From Cerioporus squamosus (lineage: Eukaryota > Basidiomycota > Agaricomycetes > Polyporales > Polyporaceae), in assembly GCA_022592435.1 (NCBI GenBank), contig JABYQS010000149.1, positions 1 through 64,000 of the forward strand: DNA of 64,000 nt, written 5' to 3'. Of this stretch, positions 13,569 through 24,555 are shown in pieces. The notes below the pieces were generated by a model. The model had not been told where the DNA came from. It saw only the letters and a program-made list of their open reading frames with translations, and did not search any database. The position numbers and the translations under genes were made by a program. Each line of letters starts with the position of its first letter. Positions within the stretch are counted from its first letter, which is position 1.

Positions 13569-14116
13569 GGGGTTCTCTTGACAAGATGCAAGCGCAATAA
13601 GGTCTGGTCTACAGCGAGATAACATACGCGGATTCCACGATTGTCAAGAAGACGGTTCTGATTGACAGTTTAGGCGCTGAGTTGAGTCACTGGGAACGTG
13701 CAGACGAGTTAACCTCATCTCCGGAACCGTCCGCGCTCACCCCAGATGCAATAAGGCAAGACCCTCACATATAGGGAGTGCGGTGAGTGCGAGTCGGGAC
13801 GACGGGGATGCGAGCCAAAAGCCTTTGTCTGACTCAAGTCTGATTCCCACGTGTCAACGCTCACCGGCTAGAGTCGTCGCACAATCTTGGTCGGATATTG
13901 CGGATTTCACGTATGTGCTCTACCCCTCTGACCACTTCGTCGTGATACTTACACTGTGTCGGATTACTTGCAGATCACTGCACTAGTGCGATCGTACAAG
14001 CATATGTCCCATGATCTGCAAATCGTGCATCCGCCCCGCGAGATAAAGCTTATCTCACACGCGCGGCACTATATAACCGATCCAATATCCTCCCACCATG
14101 TTCTCAAACCGCCGTC
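13569..14116. promoter_or_regulatory. Divergent intergenic promoter region with TATA box for the reductase
   Basis: A 548-bp stretch between two divergent genes. On the + strand TATATAA at 14070-14076 lies about 40 bp before the reductase ATG, an unusually short distance that implies a short 5' leader. The - strand promoter of the F-box/LRR gene must lie in the same stretch but no TATA box was seen for it. Confidence 0.6.
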
Positions 14117-15731
14117 ATGTCCCCACAGACGCAGTACTACCAGCCCCTCGTTCAGAGAGACGTCGACGTCGAGCAGCTGAAGCTCAAGGGCCAACTCAGC
14201 GACGAACCCGAGGCGTCCCAGCCGCGGCAGCCGACGTTCACATGGAAGCGCCTGCTCTTCCTGGTCCTCTCCACGGTCGCGGTCTTCCAGGGCTCCTATC
14301 TGGCCACAAGCTACTTCGTGCGCCCTGGACACCACCGCAGGCCGCACGGATACCGCCTGGGCACGCCTTGCACCGGTTCGCACCGTGACGTCTCGTCTGT
14401 CGCGTCCCTCCCGACACACTACACGCTCCCTTCTGGTGACAAGATCCCTTCTGTTGCACTGGGCACGTCCGATCACCGATTGAACAGGAGGCACATAAGC
14501 TGACTGTGCGGCTACTCAGGTGTCTGGCAGGCTCAGCCCAAAGAGGTTGGGCAGGCCGTCCTGGCCGCTCTGAAGACCGGGTACAGGCACATCGACGATG
14601 CCTGGTCGTATCAGAACGAGGAGAAGGTTGGCCAGGCTCTCAGGGAGAGCGGGATCCCGCGTGAGGAGGTTTTCATCACCTCAAAGGTTTGCTATGTGCG
14701 TTCACGGATTGGCGGTTCGGGCTAACATTGGTCTCAGCTTGGCGCGCAATTTCACGCTCCGGAGGACGTCGAGTGGGCGCTCGACGACTCCTTGAATAAG
14801 CTCGGGGTTGAGTACCTCGATCTCTATTTGATTCACTTGTACGTTAGCGAGTTGCCTTCCGCAGCCCCTGTGTTGCAGCTAACGCCGTGGCTTCACTTCA
14901 GCCCAATTGCGGTGAAGAAGGGTACGGTTGATGAGGTCGACGAGGATCTCACGGCGAACCCCTACCCGACCTGGAAGAAGCTCGAGGAGATGGTCGACAA
15001 GGGCAAGGTCCGCAACATCGGCGTCAGCAAGTGGGTCTTGTGCCGCGATGTTGTGATTTGTCCGACTAAGCTCTGTGCAGCTTCAACATCCCGAGGTTGA
15101 GGAACCTCACTGCCAACCCACTCAAGTACAAGCCCGCCGTGAACCAGGTCGAACTTAGCTACTGGAACCCGCAGCCAGACTTGCTGAAGGTGCGTGCCAG
15201 ACTTCCGACCGCGGCGCTGCAGCTCAGCGACGGATGTACAGTGGTCCAAGGACCACGGTCTGCTCCTGGAGGCGTACTCTCCTCTTGGAAGCGGGACCCT
15301 CGTCAAGGACACGCTCAACGTTCCAGAGGTCCAGGAGATCGCGCGCGCACTCAGCATCACTCCAGCGCAGGTTATCATCTCGTGGCACGTCCAGCGTGGT
15401 GTGAGTATTGACCGCCCCCGCGCTATCCACAACATTCTGACCGCATATAATCCAGACCGTCGTGCTTCCCAAGAGCGTTAATCCCGCGCGCATTGAGGAG
15501 AACTACCACAGTATGTGGCTTTGCCTGTTCACATAGACGGGTGGCTAAGATCCATCTTTCGGACTCACAGTCTTCAAGCTGCCCGAAGAGCTCGTCGATA
15601 AACTCGAGAGAGCTGCGGCGGCGCATCCTCCTCGTCGTGTCGTTAACCCGTCGAAGCGCTACAACCTTCCGTACGACCTCTACGACGATGATGGCGGTGT
15701 CATTGTTCCCGACGATGACGAACTTGCGTAG
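14117..15731 (+). CDS. Membrane-anchored aldo-keto reductase
   Basis: NAD(P)H-dependent aldo-keto reductase. Eight exons (14117-14462, 14520-14686, 14738-14838, 14902-15030, 15081-15189, 15242-15400, 15456-15510, 15571-15731) give 408 residues, about 100 longer than a typical family member. The extra part is an N-terminal cytosolic-type stretch and one predicted membrane helix at about residues 45-65 ([18 protein letters not shown]). The catalytic tetrad is present: Asp141 in GYRHIDDAW, Tyr146 in WSYQNE, Lys171 in FITSK and His204 in YLIHF. Later landmarks are [38 protein letters not shown] and [12 protein letters not shown]. Seven introns; the first needs either a GC donor (14463-14519) or a one-base deletion at the acceptor. 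The C-terminus is acidic (DLYDDDGG). Substrate unknown; closest in style to fungal glycerol/aldehyde reductases. Confidence 0.88.
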
Positions 15732-15911
15732 GATATGCCAACTATATTGTTGGATGATGACGTTGCCATTCTGTCCATATAGCATCATCATCGTCTTACT
15801 TTGGGGTCATATAGCAGCAGACAACACGCCTTCGCACTCCTCCGCCCTTTTGGGAAGGCGTGATACCTAACTTCGAAGTAGGCGCGTGACGTCATGCCCT
15901 CAACGCGGTGG

Positions 15912-15918
15912 TATATAA
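15912..15918 (+). promoter_or_regulatory. TATA box of the kinase gene
   Basis: TATATAA about 320 bp before the kinase ATG. The leader between them contains a GTAAGT at 16078 and pyrimidine tracts, so a 5' untranslated intron is possible. Confidence 0.6.
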
Positions 15919-16235
15919 GTATACCTCACGCAACGCGCAGAGCCCTGTTCGCAGCTCTCCCTCATACCACTTTCTGCCTCTTGTCTGCGTAGCTCTCTCT
16001 GCAGCTCACCCTCCTTGACATCATCGACATCCATACTCGCGTACTATACAAGGCAAGAGGCAAGACAGTTGCTTATGTAAGTTTCTCGGCGTCTGGAGCG
16101 GGCACCCGGGTCCCGACATGCCCCGCGTGAGTGAACTTCTCTGACTCTGCTCTTCTCCTCCTCCCTCAACGTTGCCTTCCCGCCGCTCCCTGCGTCCTCT
16201 CCTCGTTTCACGCATCTCTCCCAAAAGCCCGTTGT

Positions 16236-18562
16236 ATGCAAGATAACGCCGTACAGGACTCAAGAGACGTCCCTGGGCCGAGTCGTCCCCACCTATCCGC
16301 TGTCTTCCCTGAGAGCACATGGATCGACCCGAATGGCGAGCACCTCGACAGCGACCAAGCCGTCTCAGTGGCATTAGGCCTCTCGTTGTCGCCTTCCCCT
16401 CTTCCGATGTTAGCTCTTTCTGAGCCTCCGCAATCGTCTCTCTCCTTGGGCTCCCCGGTGGACTCGCCTCTACCTGTCGACGACGTCGACTTGGCCTCAT
16501 CTCCCGCCGCTATGTTCCTGTCCGCGTTCAGCCCCACAGCCTCGGAGCACTGTCTCGCTCCGGACGACGAAGGCGCAACCGTGGCTGGATACACCCTAGG
16601 ACCCATCGTGGGGCACGGCGGCTTCTCTATCATCCGCAGCGCATCCTCTTCCCAGGGAGGCGCTGTTGCTGTCAAAATCGTACGTCGCGCGGATCTTGAC
16701 AAGCAGCCTGACCCCGCACTGGCGCGCAGAAGCCTCGAGCGCGAAGCGGAAGTATGGTCATCGTTGAACCACGAGCATATCCTCCCTCTGTTCACGGTTA
16801 CCCATACCCCGTACGCCGATTTCTTCTTCACTTCGTATTGCCCCGCAGGCAGCTTGTTTGACATTCTCAAGCGTGACGGCCATCCTGCGTTACCGCAGGA
16901 TGACGCTGGCATGATGTTCAGGCAGGTGGTGCGAGGGTTGCGGTACATGCACGAGGTGGCGGGGTACGTGCACGGAGACCTGAAGCTGGAGAACGTGCTT
17001 GTAGACGAGATGGGTGTCTGTAAAATTGGCGACTTCGGAATGTCACGAAAGATCGGGGAGATCGACGACGACGTCGAGAGTGACGACGAAGAAGCCGAGC
17101 GTGGATGCGAGAAGGTCAACAACCTCCACCGATCGCGTACTATCTCGCAAGCCAACCTCACCCACCGGTCTCTTGGAAGACATGGCAAGCTTCCTCATGC
17201 CCTCTCACTTATGCGCCGTCATGGCGTGTCCGCACGTCATCGCACCTCCAGTCCTTTCCCCACATCGGGTACGCCGCCTGCTGTGCCTAACCGGGGATTT
17301 GCCCCAGGGTCGCTGCCGTACGCCGCCCCTGAACTTCTACTTCCACCGAGTAACGCCGCCCCCTACGCTGCGGATCCCGCGCAAGACATCTGGGCATTGG
17401 GCGTCATGCTGTATACCCTATTGACCGGCAAACTACCTTTCTCTGACTCGTTTGAGCCACGGTTGCAGATGAAGATCCTGCATGGTATGGAATCTCGACG
17501 CCTCGGAGTCGTTCATCATTGGCTGATCAATGTTCTTATCGGACAGGCGTCTTCGAGATGCCTCAAGGCATCGGGCGCAGTGCAGAGCAAGTACTGCGTG
17601 GCTGCATTGAGCGTTCAGTTCCGAATCGTTGGACTGTTGCTATGGTCGACGAGGTTGCGTGGGGCATCGGCTGGGGCTCCGCGGCGGACGACGTGTCGCC
17701 TCCGCCCGAAGCGACTGTCGCCTTTGGTGCGTCTCGCTCGCGCTCACGATCTCGTGTCAAGGCGCGTCAAGATATCGTCGTCGACGGCAAGAGTCGTGCG
17801 GCTTCCCGCGCCGCGCGTTCGTCGAGTCGCTCGACATCCGCCGTTCGGACCGCCAGTCGAAGCAATTCGCGTCCGCCACATCATGTTTACGACCATGCCC
17901 ATCATCACCACCATCCTCTCTTGCAAACCGAAAGCCATTCAGCGCACCCTCCTCGCATGCAGCCAAGCCTGTCATCGCTCACAAATGCTATTCTGCGCAC
18001 AACATCGACGATGTCAACGGATTCGTCGAGTCCGCACAGCTCAGCCATCATCCTCCAGCCCACCTTCTCCAACGACTCGGATATTGCTGATGAGCGCGAG
18101 CGTGGCCGGCTGCCGCGGCCGCGCTTGCACGCAGACGCTTCCGTGTCCCGCTCGCGGAGCCCTCATGACATGCCCGCAACCCCCAGAGATATGTCCATGG
18201 ATGTTGCCGCACGGCGGCACAAGTCGCCGCCATCGAGGCCGACGCTCAGCACCCCAGAACTGGACCATCCCATCTCGGAACTTGACACCCTCGATGAGGA
18301 CTCCCGATGGCAGCTCAGTCCAAGCATGGACGATGAGAGTGCGGCGGCTCGCAGTCTCAGCCGCTTCCGCTACTCTGATGACTCGTCCGGCTCGCCTTCC
18401 TCCAGCGCCCGTGGCCGTCGGTTCTCTAGGTCCCGCGAGGAGTTGCGCAAGGTCATCCGGAACGAGAGCATGCCGCCCGTCCTGTCGCCATCTCACTCGT
18501 CCGCGTGGAAACTCCCCCTGTGGGGACGGAGTACGCCTCTGGACGCACTACTGGCGCGTTAG
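16236..18562 (+). CDS. Ser/Thr protein kinase with HGD loop and long activation-segment insert
   Basis: Two exons (16236-17484, 17547-18562; 62-nt intron, phase 1) give 754 residues. The start is the first ATG of the frame; the frame extends upstream only to a GTG. Residues 1-118 are Ser/Pro rich. The kinase domain follows: glycine loop GHGGFS at 126-131, VAVK Lys147, alpha-C Glu170, catalytic loop YVHGDLKLEN (Asp248), DFG 266-268, APE 364-366, then DIWALGVMLYTLLTGKLPF. The Arg of HRD is Gly, so it is a non-RD kinase, and about 95 residues, partly acidic and partly basic, are inserted between DFG and APE. All catalytic residues are present, so activity is expected. The C-terminal third is low-complexity Ser/Arg/His rich with many SP/TP sites. 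The substrate and the yeast counterpart are not clear; it looks CAMK-like. Confidence 0.9.
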
Positions 18563-19211
18563 CGCCTGCCACGCCAATCACCATCCCTGGAGGATCCAAA
18601 TCCGTGCGCAGCCAGAGCTTGGGTCCAGCCTATCCTTCCCGGCACGCGAAGTAGTTCGCGTGTGTTCTGTACATGCGTACATTGTTTGTAAGTTATACGT
18701 TTGGGGTTCCCTTTGCGCATATTGGTACGATATATACCCCCAACATCCGGTCGCGTCCGTCGTTCTCTTTTTCGCTGCTTCCTCTCGCATCTCTCGTTAC
18801 CCATCTCTCTATCTCGTCATCGATTCATCTTTCCGTTCTGTTATCGTCAGCTGTATATAGTATGAACGTTGTGCACTGGCCTTCGTGGTACTCAAGTTCG
18901 TGCTCCAGGCATCTGCACAGCTCCCGTCGTTGTACTTGTATCCTCCTGTAGCTGGTACTTCAAGTTGGTTGCGTCAGACTCTCACCACTATTTTCTCGCA
19001 ATTCCCAATTTTGCACTATGTATCTAACTCGCGGTCTGTGTAGTAGCTGCACGGGTTGCCGGTATTTACAATACTGTCCTGTAGTGTACTCGGTAGCGCG
19101 TAATATACAGCCGTCAGGGCTATGTTCACCCGTCTCCGTCCTATGTCGCGGAGGACGCCGCATCGTGGAGGTGCGTCAGCTTGTCGCATTCGTCAGAAAC
19201 TGTCGTTGATC
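18563..19211. other. Convergent 3' intergenic region
   Basis: Lies between the 3' ends of the kinase (+) and the P450 (-). AT content rises here, as expected for untranslated and terminator sequence. No gene seen. Confidence 0.6.
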
Positions 19212-20958
19212 TCAATGCTCCTCGTCCCACTTCTCGAACAGAACCAAGCATTTCTGGCCCTTTGGCCTGGAAGATATCGTCTGGTCGTCCGGCTCCATCG
19301 ACGCCGTCATGTTCGGGGCGATGCGCGTGCGATATGTCGAGTAGACCTCCTTCAGGAGCGTCTTCATTTCAAGCAACGCGAGGCTATCACGATGATCGCG
19401 TCAACGCTCCCTGAGCTGCTTCAGACAACAGCACACTCACTGTTTGCCGATGCATCCCCGCCCGCCGGCAGCGAATGCAAAAAAGTACTGGTTCCGCTCC
19501 GTCGTGCCCTCGGGCCCCAGCCACCGCTCCGGCACGAACTCCTCTGGGTCCAGGAAGACTCCCGTATCGAGTCTGTGCATCGTGTACGGCTGGCAGCTCA
19601 CGATCGTGCCCCCAGGCAACGCCACCCCGTCGACGACGCGCCCGCCCTGCGGCACAACGCGCGGAAAGCTCATCGGGATCGGGCTCCAGACGCGCAAGCC
19701 CTCCTTCACAACCGCGTCGAGGTAGGGCAGGTCATCGAGTGGGGCGCTGGGGTTCTCCACGAGTTCCTGGTGCAGCCGCCGCTGGACACGCTGCGCGTCA
19801 GCGGCGGGGAGGGAGAGGTGGTGCATGAGGAAGCAGAGGCCGTCGCCTGTCGTGTCGATCCCGGCGGCAAGGTGGTCCATGCACTCGGACGCGGCGTCCT
19901 TCCAGTCAGCGGTGGCCGCCCTGGACGCGCTAGCGGCGCGGAGCTTGGAGAGGACGGTGTGCGATGCGACGGTGCCCTCCCGGGCGGTGTCGAGGACGTA
20001 GGGCGAGACGAGGCTGTCGGCGCGCCGTTTTCCGTCTCCGGTCAGTTTTCTGTAGAGCTTCCAGAGCGAGGGAAGTAATGGCGGAAGTAGGCACCTGGAG
20101 TGAGATGGTCAGGCGTGTTCTGCCGGTGGAAGGGAGGGTAGAGGGTGCGAACGTCTCAGGCCGCTGGAGTACGAGAGCTCTTCCATGATCTTGCGGTCTG
20201 ATGGGTTGGTCAGGGAGTGCAGTCCTTGAGGATAGGAAGAGGTGCCCGGTGATCCCGTCCAGCGCGAAGCAATGCAAGAGCACCTGGGTTACATGTCTCA
20301 GCTCAAGGGCCTCGGTCGCGGAAGTATCCGCAGTGTCGTACGCACGTAGATGTCTTGGCTTATTCCGAGAGACTCCGACACCTTCCCTACGAATGCGCCG
20401 GCGTGGTCTTGGATGACAGAAGCGACGTCCGGATCCATGACATGGGACTTGCTGTAACGCTCTGCGAAGCGTTTCTTGATGTCTGCGTGCTACACAGCGT
20501 GCAGCGTCAGCTCCGGAGAGCAGCATAGGAGCGCAGGAAGCTGCGAACTGCACCTTGCCCTTCTCCAGCGTGGAGAACATATTGCTGTGGATCGTCTTGT
20601 CAGTCACTGCGACGCGGGCGCGTGAAGTAAACGACTCCGTCACTCACGGTCTGTCGAAGTTCGAGAAGAGATTGTAGAACGCCGACTTGTCGTATCCGCT
20701 GCCCCCGGAGGTGTAAATCTCCTTCGCAGCCTCGCGAGTCGCGAACGAAACCTCATCCGGGGCGATGCGCACCACGGGACCGTACTTCAGATGGAGGGCG
20801 TGCACGAACTTGCGCCGGTTCCCGCTGAATTCGTGGTACATCAGTGGGAGGCGCGTCAGGGCACACAGCGTCGGTCCAGGTAGTCGGGCGAGCGGAGAAA
20901 TCCATAGGCGATACAGCGCGATACATAGGAAAGCGAGACCTGCAATTTGGAGGATCAT
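19212..20958 (-). CDS. Cytochrome P450 monooxygenase, two compensating one-base indels
   Basis: Membrane-bound haem-thiolate monooxygenase of the endoplasmic reticulum. Six exons (20958-20648, 20584-20554, 20489-20346, 20283-20153, 20094-19441, 19383-19212) add to 1443 nt, 480 residues. It begins with a membrane anchor (LQIAGLAFLCIALYRLW) and the hinge LPGP. Signature motifs: I-helix AAGIDTTGDG near 280, K-helix EGLR (Glu337-Arg340), PERW, and the haem loop FAAGGRGCIGKH with Cys420. The frame is broken twice: an extra C near 20230 after GITGHLF, and a missing base near 20068 before SLWKLYRKL. Between them the P450 sequence (HSLTNPSDRKIMEELSY) continues in the shifted frame, so the net frame is restored but about 40 residues would be scrambled. 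Either a recent pseudogene or consensus errors. Substrate unknown. Confidence 0.8.
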
Positions 20959-21409
20959 GACGGTGAGTAGAGGAACGACGAGTGTGATCTGGCGTTGTGC
21001 GAGCTGTTTCTACTCAGTCCTCGTGCAGTCCGGAGCTGGACGTCAGAACGAGACCAGGATGTCATGTTCAGCAGTGGTTGATAACATGTTTGTACAGACT
21101 TCCGGGTGGCTGGCGGCAGGAGATAAGCGGGGCCCCGTCTCTCCCGATGAGATCTGCGTAAGTACTCATGGCATCATGTGCCCGTGGCACCAGCAACTTG
21201 AGCGCTGAGGTTCCCCAGTCACCGCGACTCAGTGACTCAGACCAGGACGTTGTTACGTTGCTTCAGCCTCGGAGTTGTGTTTCGCAAATGTCAACGATCC
21301 AGCTTCTCATAGTACGCCAGTCCTACAGGAGGGCTGCGCGACCTCGTCGTCGTTCCTGGGAAGCATAAATGCCGTCCCAATTCGTTGGAAGGCGGATTTA
21401 ATCAAGAGC
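20959..21409. other. Intergenic; no gene seen
   Basis: Contains the promoter of the P450 at 20958 and the 3' flank of the F-box gene. No TATA box or small gene recognised. Confidence 0.5.
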
Positions 21410-22999
21410 TCATGGTGCTTGATGCACTCCACCAGTGCAATGTCGGAGCGACTCGAGCTTTCTCGAGCCAGGGATGCCTTCATGGAGAACGCGAAGGAGA
21501 ATCGAACGTACGGCCCTGCTTCTCAATGTCGCCGCCGCGGACATGCATCAGAGGTGATACATACCAATTCTATTGTACTTTCGTCTGCAAGGATGGAGGG
21601 GTACGTATCAAGAAATATGTCGACAGCTGCTCGACGGTCAAACGGAGGAACATCATAACAGCGAAGCGGGTACTCACCTGCACTGGCACGTTTTCTCCGC
21701 CACGCACACCAGCTTCTTCGCCTCCCAAAGTCTCGGGAACGCCTCCGCGCCGATATCCAGGGCTTCACCTTCGTAGAAGTCATACCAGTTCCACGAGTCG
21801 TGAAGCGTCACACGCTTCAGGTTCTCGAAACGGAGGAGCGCCTCGTCGATCTCAGGGCGCGGGTTCACATAATTGGTCTCTCCATAATGTCGTCGACGAA
21901 TCGGAGCTTAATGTGGATCCCATCGTCTAAGGGCAGATCCTGCGGAAAGCAGGCGAGGAATCTCGGGATGCCGATGCTGTCCGGCCAGGACCGTGGCTCG
22001 TCCAGGTATCTCGATACCAGGGGCTCACTCAGATTGAACCCGAGCTTCGATAGGGCCCTCAGAGAGGAAACGCTGTACGAGGCCCACTCCTCTACTGACG
22101 CTGCCAATTTGACTTGCGAACAGCGATCAATACGAGCGAAAGAAGGAAGCATGATATGCGAAAACTCACCGGCATGGTCGTGCTTCACGTAGTAGATGAG
22201 TGAGTAGGCGAAAGTTATCACGAACTCCTTGATATACTCGCCGAAGTACTGGAGGAAGCGGGCCATCTCGTCGAGATGAGACCATTGTTCGAAGGTCAGG
22301 TGCAGTCGTTGCAAGGAGCAGGGTTGGAGAGAGTTAGTGAGGGCCAGGAAAGGAGCTGTGCGTCGGTGGTAAATGCCCTTCATGCAAATATCCTGGTGAC
22401 AGATGGGCCACCTGGGAGAAATTGAGATATCGTTGTCCATACTATCTCGCATAGGGTCCAAAGCCCAACCGCCCGATAGCTCGACCTGCATCATCTTTGT
22501 CTGGAATAGATAGAAGAGGTCCAAGATCGCGTTGGGAGGATGATAGAGCAGGGAAGGGCATTGCGTGATAGAGAACTCTATGAGGTGAATAGGGCAAGGG
22601 AGCGACGTGAGGAGGCCTTCCTTCACATCGTCGGGGGTATTGACCAGTACGGTCTTCAGCTCGATGCAAGAGATGTTGGGTGTGGACATGGCGATGGCAG
22701 CAAGTGTCGCGGGGTCGATGCGAGAGTAGAGCCGCTCTTGATCAAATTAGTGATCGTTGGGCCCGACAAGACGAATGCTGTGGATATGCGTGCGATGTGC
22801 GTGTGCGCCGCTAGGAACTGTCGGAACGCGTCGATGACGTGTCGTGACGAACAATCACGGGGTCGAAGAGGTATTTGCGGCTGAGATCTAGCCAAACGTG
22901 ACACACGAGGCTGCATGCCTTTTGCGTCTCTAAGTCCGTCACCTCGAAAATCATGTCGAGGAGCTCAGTCGGAAGACTAATCGCATGATCCTCATCCAT
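21410..22999 (-). CDS. F-box protein gene with interrupted reading frame
   Basis: The ATG at 22999 opens a clear F-box: ISLPTELLDMIFEVTDLETQ, then ACSLVCHVWLDLSRKYLFDP. After that the protein-like signal changes frame three times on the same strand: near 22857 into VIDAFRQFLAAHTHIARIS, near 22744 into ERLYSRIDPATLAAIAMSTP and the long repeat body down to LRFVDDIMERP, and near 21880 into YVNPRPEIDEALLRFENLKR. Each change equals the loss of one base at a two-base run (TT or AA), after which the original frame is regained. A last exon (21515-21410) after a GTGAGT donor at 21677 would end the protein at about 476 residues. Short introns of about 38-47 nt could also explain the shifts but their donors are poor. 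Probable SCF substrate receptor or pseudogene of one. Confidence 0.62.
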
Positions 23000-23605
23000 C
23001 GCGACTTGTTGCACGATCAGCTACGCAAATTTGAGCCACATGAAACAACTGACCGTGAAATGCGCGTGTATGTTGACCACAGCAGACTCGGAGTCCGCGT
23101 CGTAACTCGCAATTCGTTCGGAGTGTCAGCGAGTACAGACGGGAACTTGAAGGGCAAAGGCGGAGCAGGAGCCTCGACCGTTGAGACACGTGGATCGGGC
23201 TGTGCAGTCCGAACACGGAAAGCGTAGTAGAACCTCAAACCTCGAACCTCGAACCGCGGACAGTGATCTTACCCTGCTATTCTGCTTAGGTCTGGCAGTC
23301 GCGAATCGGAGGACCAAAACAGAGAATGGTGATGCGATTACTATAGCGAGTTACGGAGACTATCTTACCAATGAGTCGCTTATATACTGTGTAAATATGT
23401 GTAAGTTAAGATGAACAAACGCAGAGGTCCTATGCAGTGACGAGTCGGAGAGTGATACAAATATACGCGAGAGTGCAGGTTGTTCTAGTAGAGTGAGTTG
23501 ACAGAGGTACGTATTATCAGAAGGCGACGATATCGTGCGAGAGCAGATGGAGCAAAGTTGTGGCCGGCGAAAGTGTGGCCGAGGTCAGCCAAGGTGGCGC
23601 TTGCT
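23000..23605. other. Intergenic; short direct motif repeat
   Basis: Carries an imperfect triple of the motif acctcgaacctcgaacc near 23232-23256. It holds the promoter of the F-box gene and the 3' end of the zinc-finger gene. No gene seen. Confidence 0.5.
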
Positions 23606-24555
23606 TCACCATTGTTGAGCCGAGCGACCAAACCGAGAGGCCTGTTGCGCATGCGTCCATCCCTGTGGTACGGAATAGTTGAAGGCCTGCTGCATGCCGC
23701 GCGTGTTCTGACCTCCATACCCCCGCTGCTGTGACCATGCGGCGGGATGCGAAACAGGCGCGTGAGTGTTGTTGAAAGAGCTGATGTCGACGGGCATCTG
23801 CGCAGGAAGGTGCGAATAGTCGCCCGGGTGCATGGCCACCAGTTGCGCCAAAGGGTCGAGAGAGGAATTCGACATCATCGACGGGGGCATGACACCAGCA
23901 GGCACTGCGACAGGAGCGGTTCTCGAGGAAGGCGTAGGACGACGGGAGGAAGAGGTGGTGGAGACAGGAGAAGAGGCGGCGGAAAAGGAGGTGGAGGAAG
24001 AGGATGGAGAACCCGTTTCCATCTTCCCATACTGCTGAGCTGTCACCACGTAATCCACGTAAGGTTCGAAGGCCCCCTTCTGTGCAGCAAACTTCTTGTC
24101 TCGGCCGTGTACTTCAGTCCTGTGCTTGGACCGTTCCGACGTGCTACTGAACGCGAGAGTGCAGGCAGGCTCGCCAAGGAACCCGCATATATGTGGGGAG
24201 TCTGAAGTGCTGAAGGCAATGTTCAGTACGTGCTCGCATGCAATTGGAGAACCCGACGTACTGCCGCCTGACAAAGTGGTCGAGGAGATTCGTCCTCTGC
24301 AATGCGCGCTTGCCGCACATCGTGCACACGAACTCCCTGAACGGCCGTGAGTTCGAGTCTGGGACATACAAGCCGTACACGGGGCTTACAATGAATGTCT
24401 GTTCGGGACGTGCTGCTTCCCATGGCGCGACATGTCTCTAGCGAGAACCGTCGCCCTGCAGTGCGAACACACAGCCTGTCAAAGGAGGGTGTCTCAGCAC
24501 GACGACCTGATGAGGATCTCAACGTGCATACCTTGTCTTTCCTGGAAGCGGGCAT
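23606..24555 (-). CDS. C2H2 zinc-finger protein
   Basis: Four exons (24555-24532, 24475-24390, 24336-24262, 24209-23606) give 262 residues. Three C2H2-type fingers are assembled across splice junctions: CSHC...RHGKQH in exon 2, CTMCGKR...LLDHFVRRH completed by the exon-3/exon-4 join, and an odd finger HICGFLGEPACTL...SKHRTEVH with seven residues between the cysteines. The fact that the join supplies the last His of finger 2 supports the model. The C-terminal half is low complexity: a Ser/Thr block, then Pro/Met/Gln/Asn-rich sequence ending RFGRSAQQW. Probably a nuclear DNA-binding regulator; targets unknown. The extreme N-terminus MPASRKDK is basic. Confidence 0.82.

Noticed and set aside
16131..16235. 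Upstream extension of the kinase frame
   Set aside because: The frame opens only at a GTG; the first ATG is at 16236 and the extra residues resemble untranslated leader.
21385..21930. 181-codon plus-strand frame
   Set aside because: Overlaps the 3' half of the F-box gene antisense and has no protein-like features.
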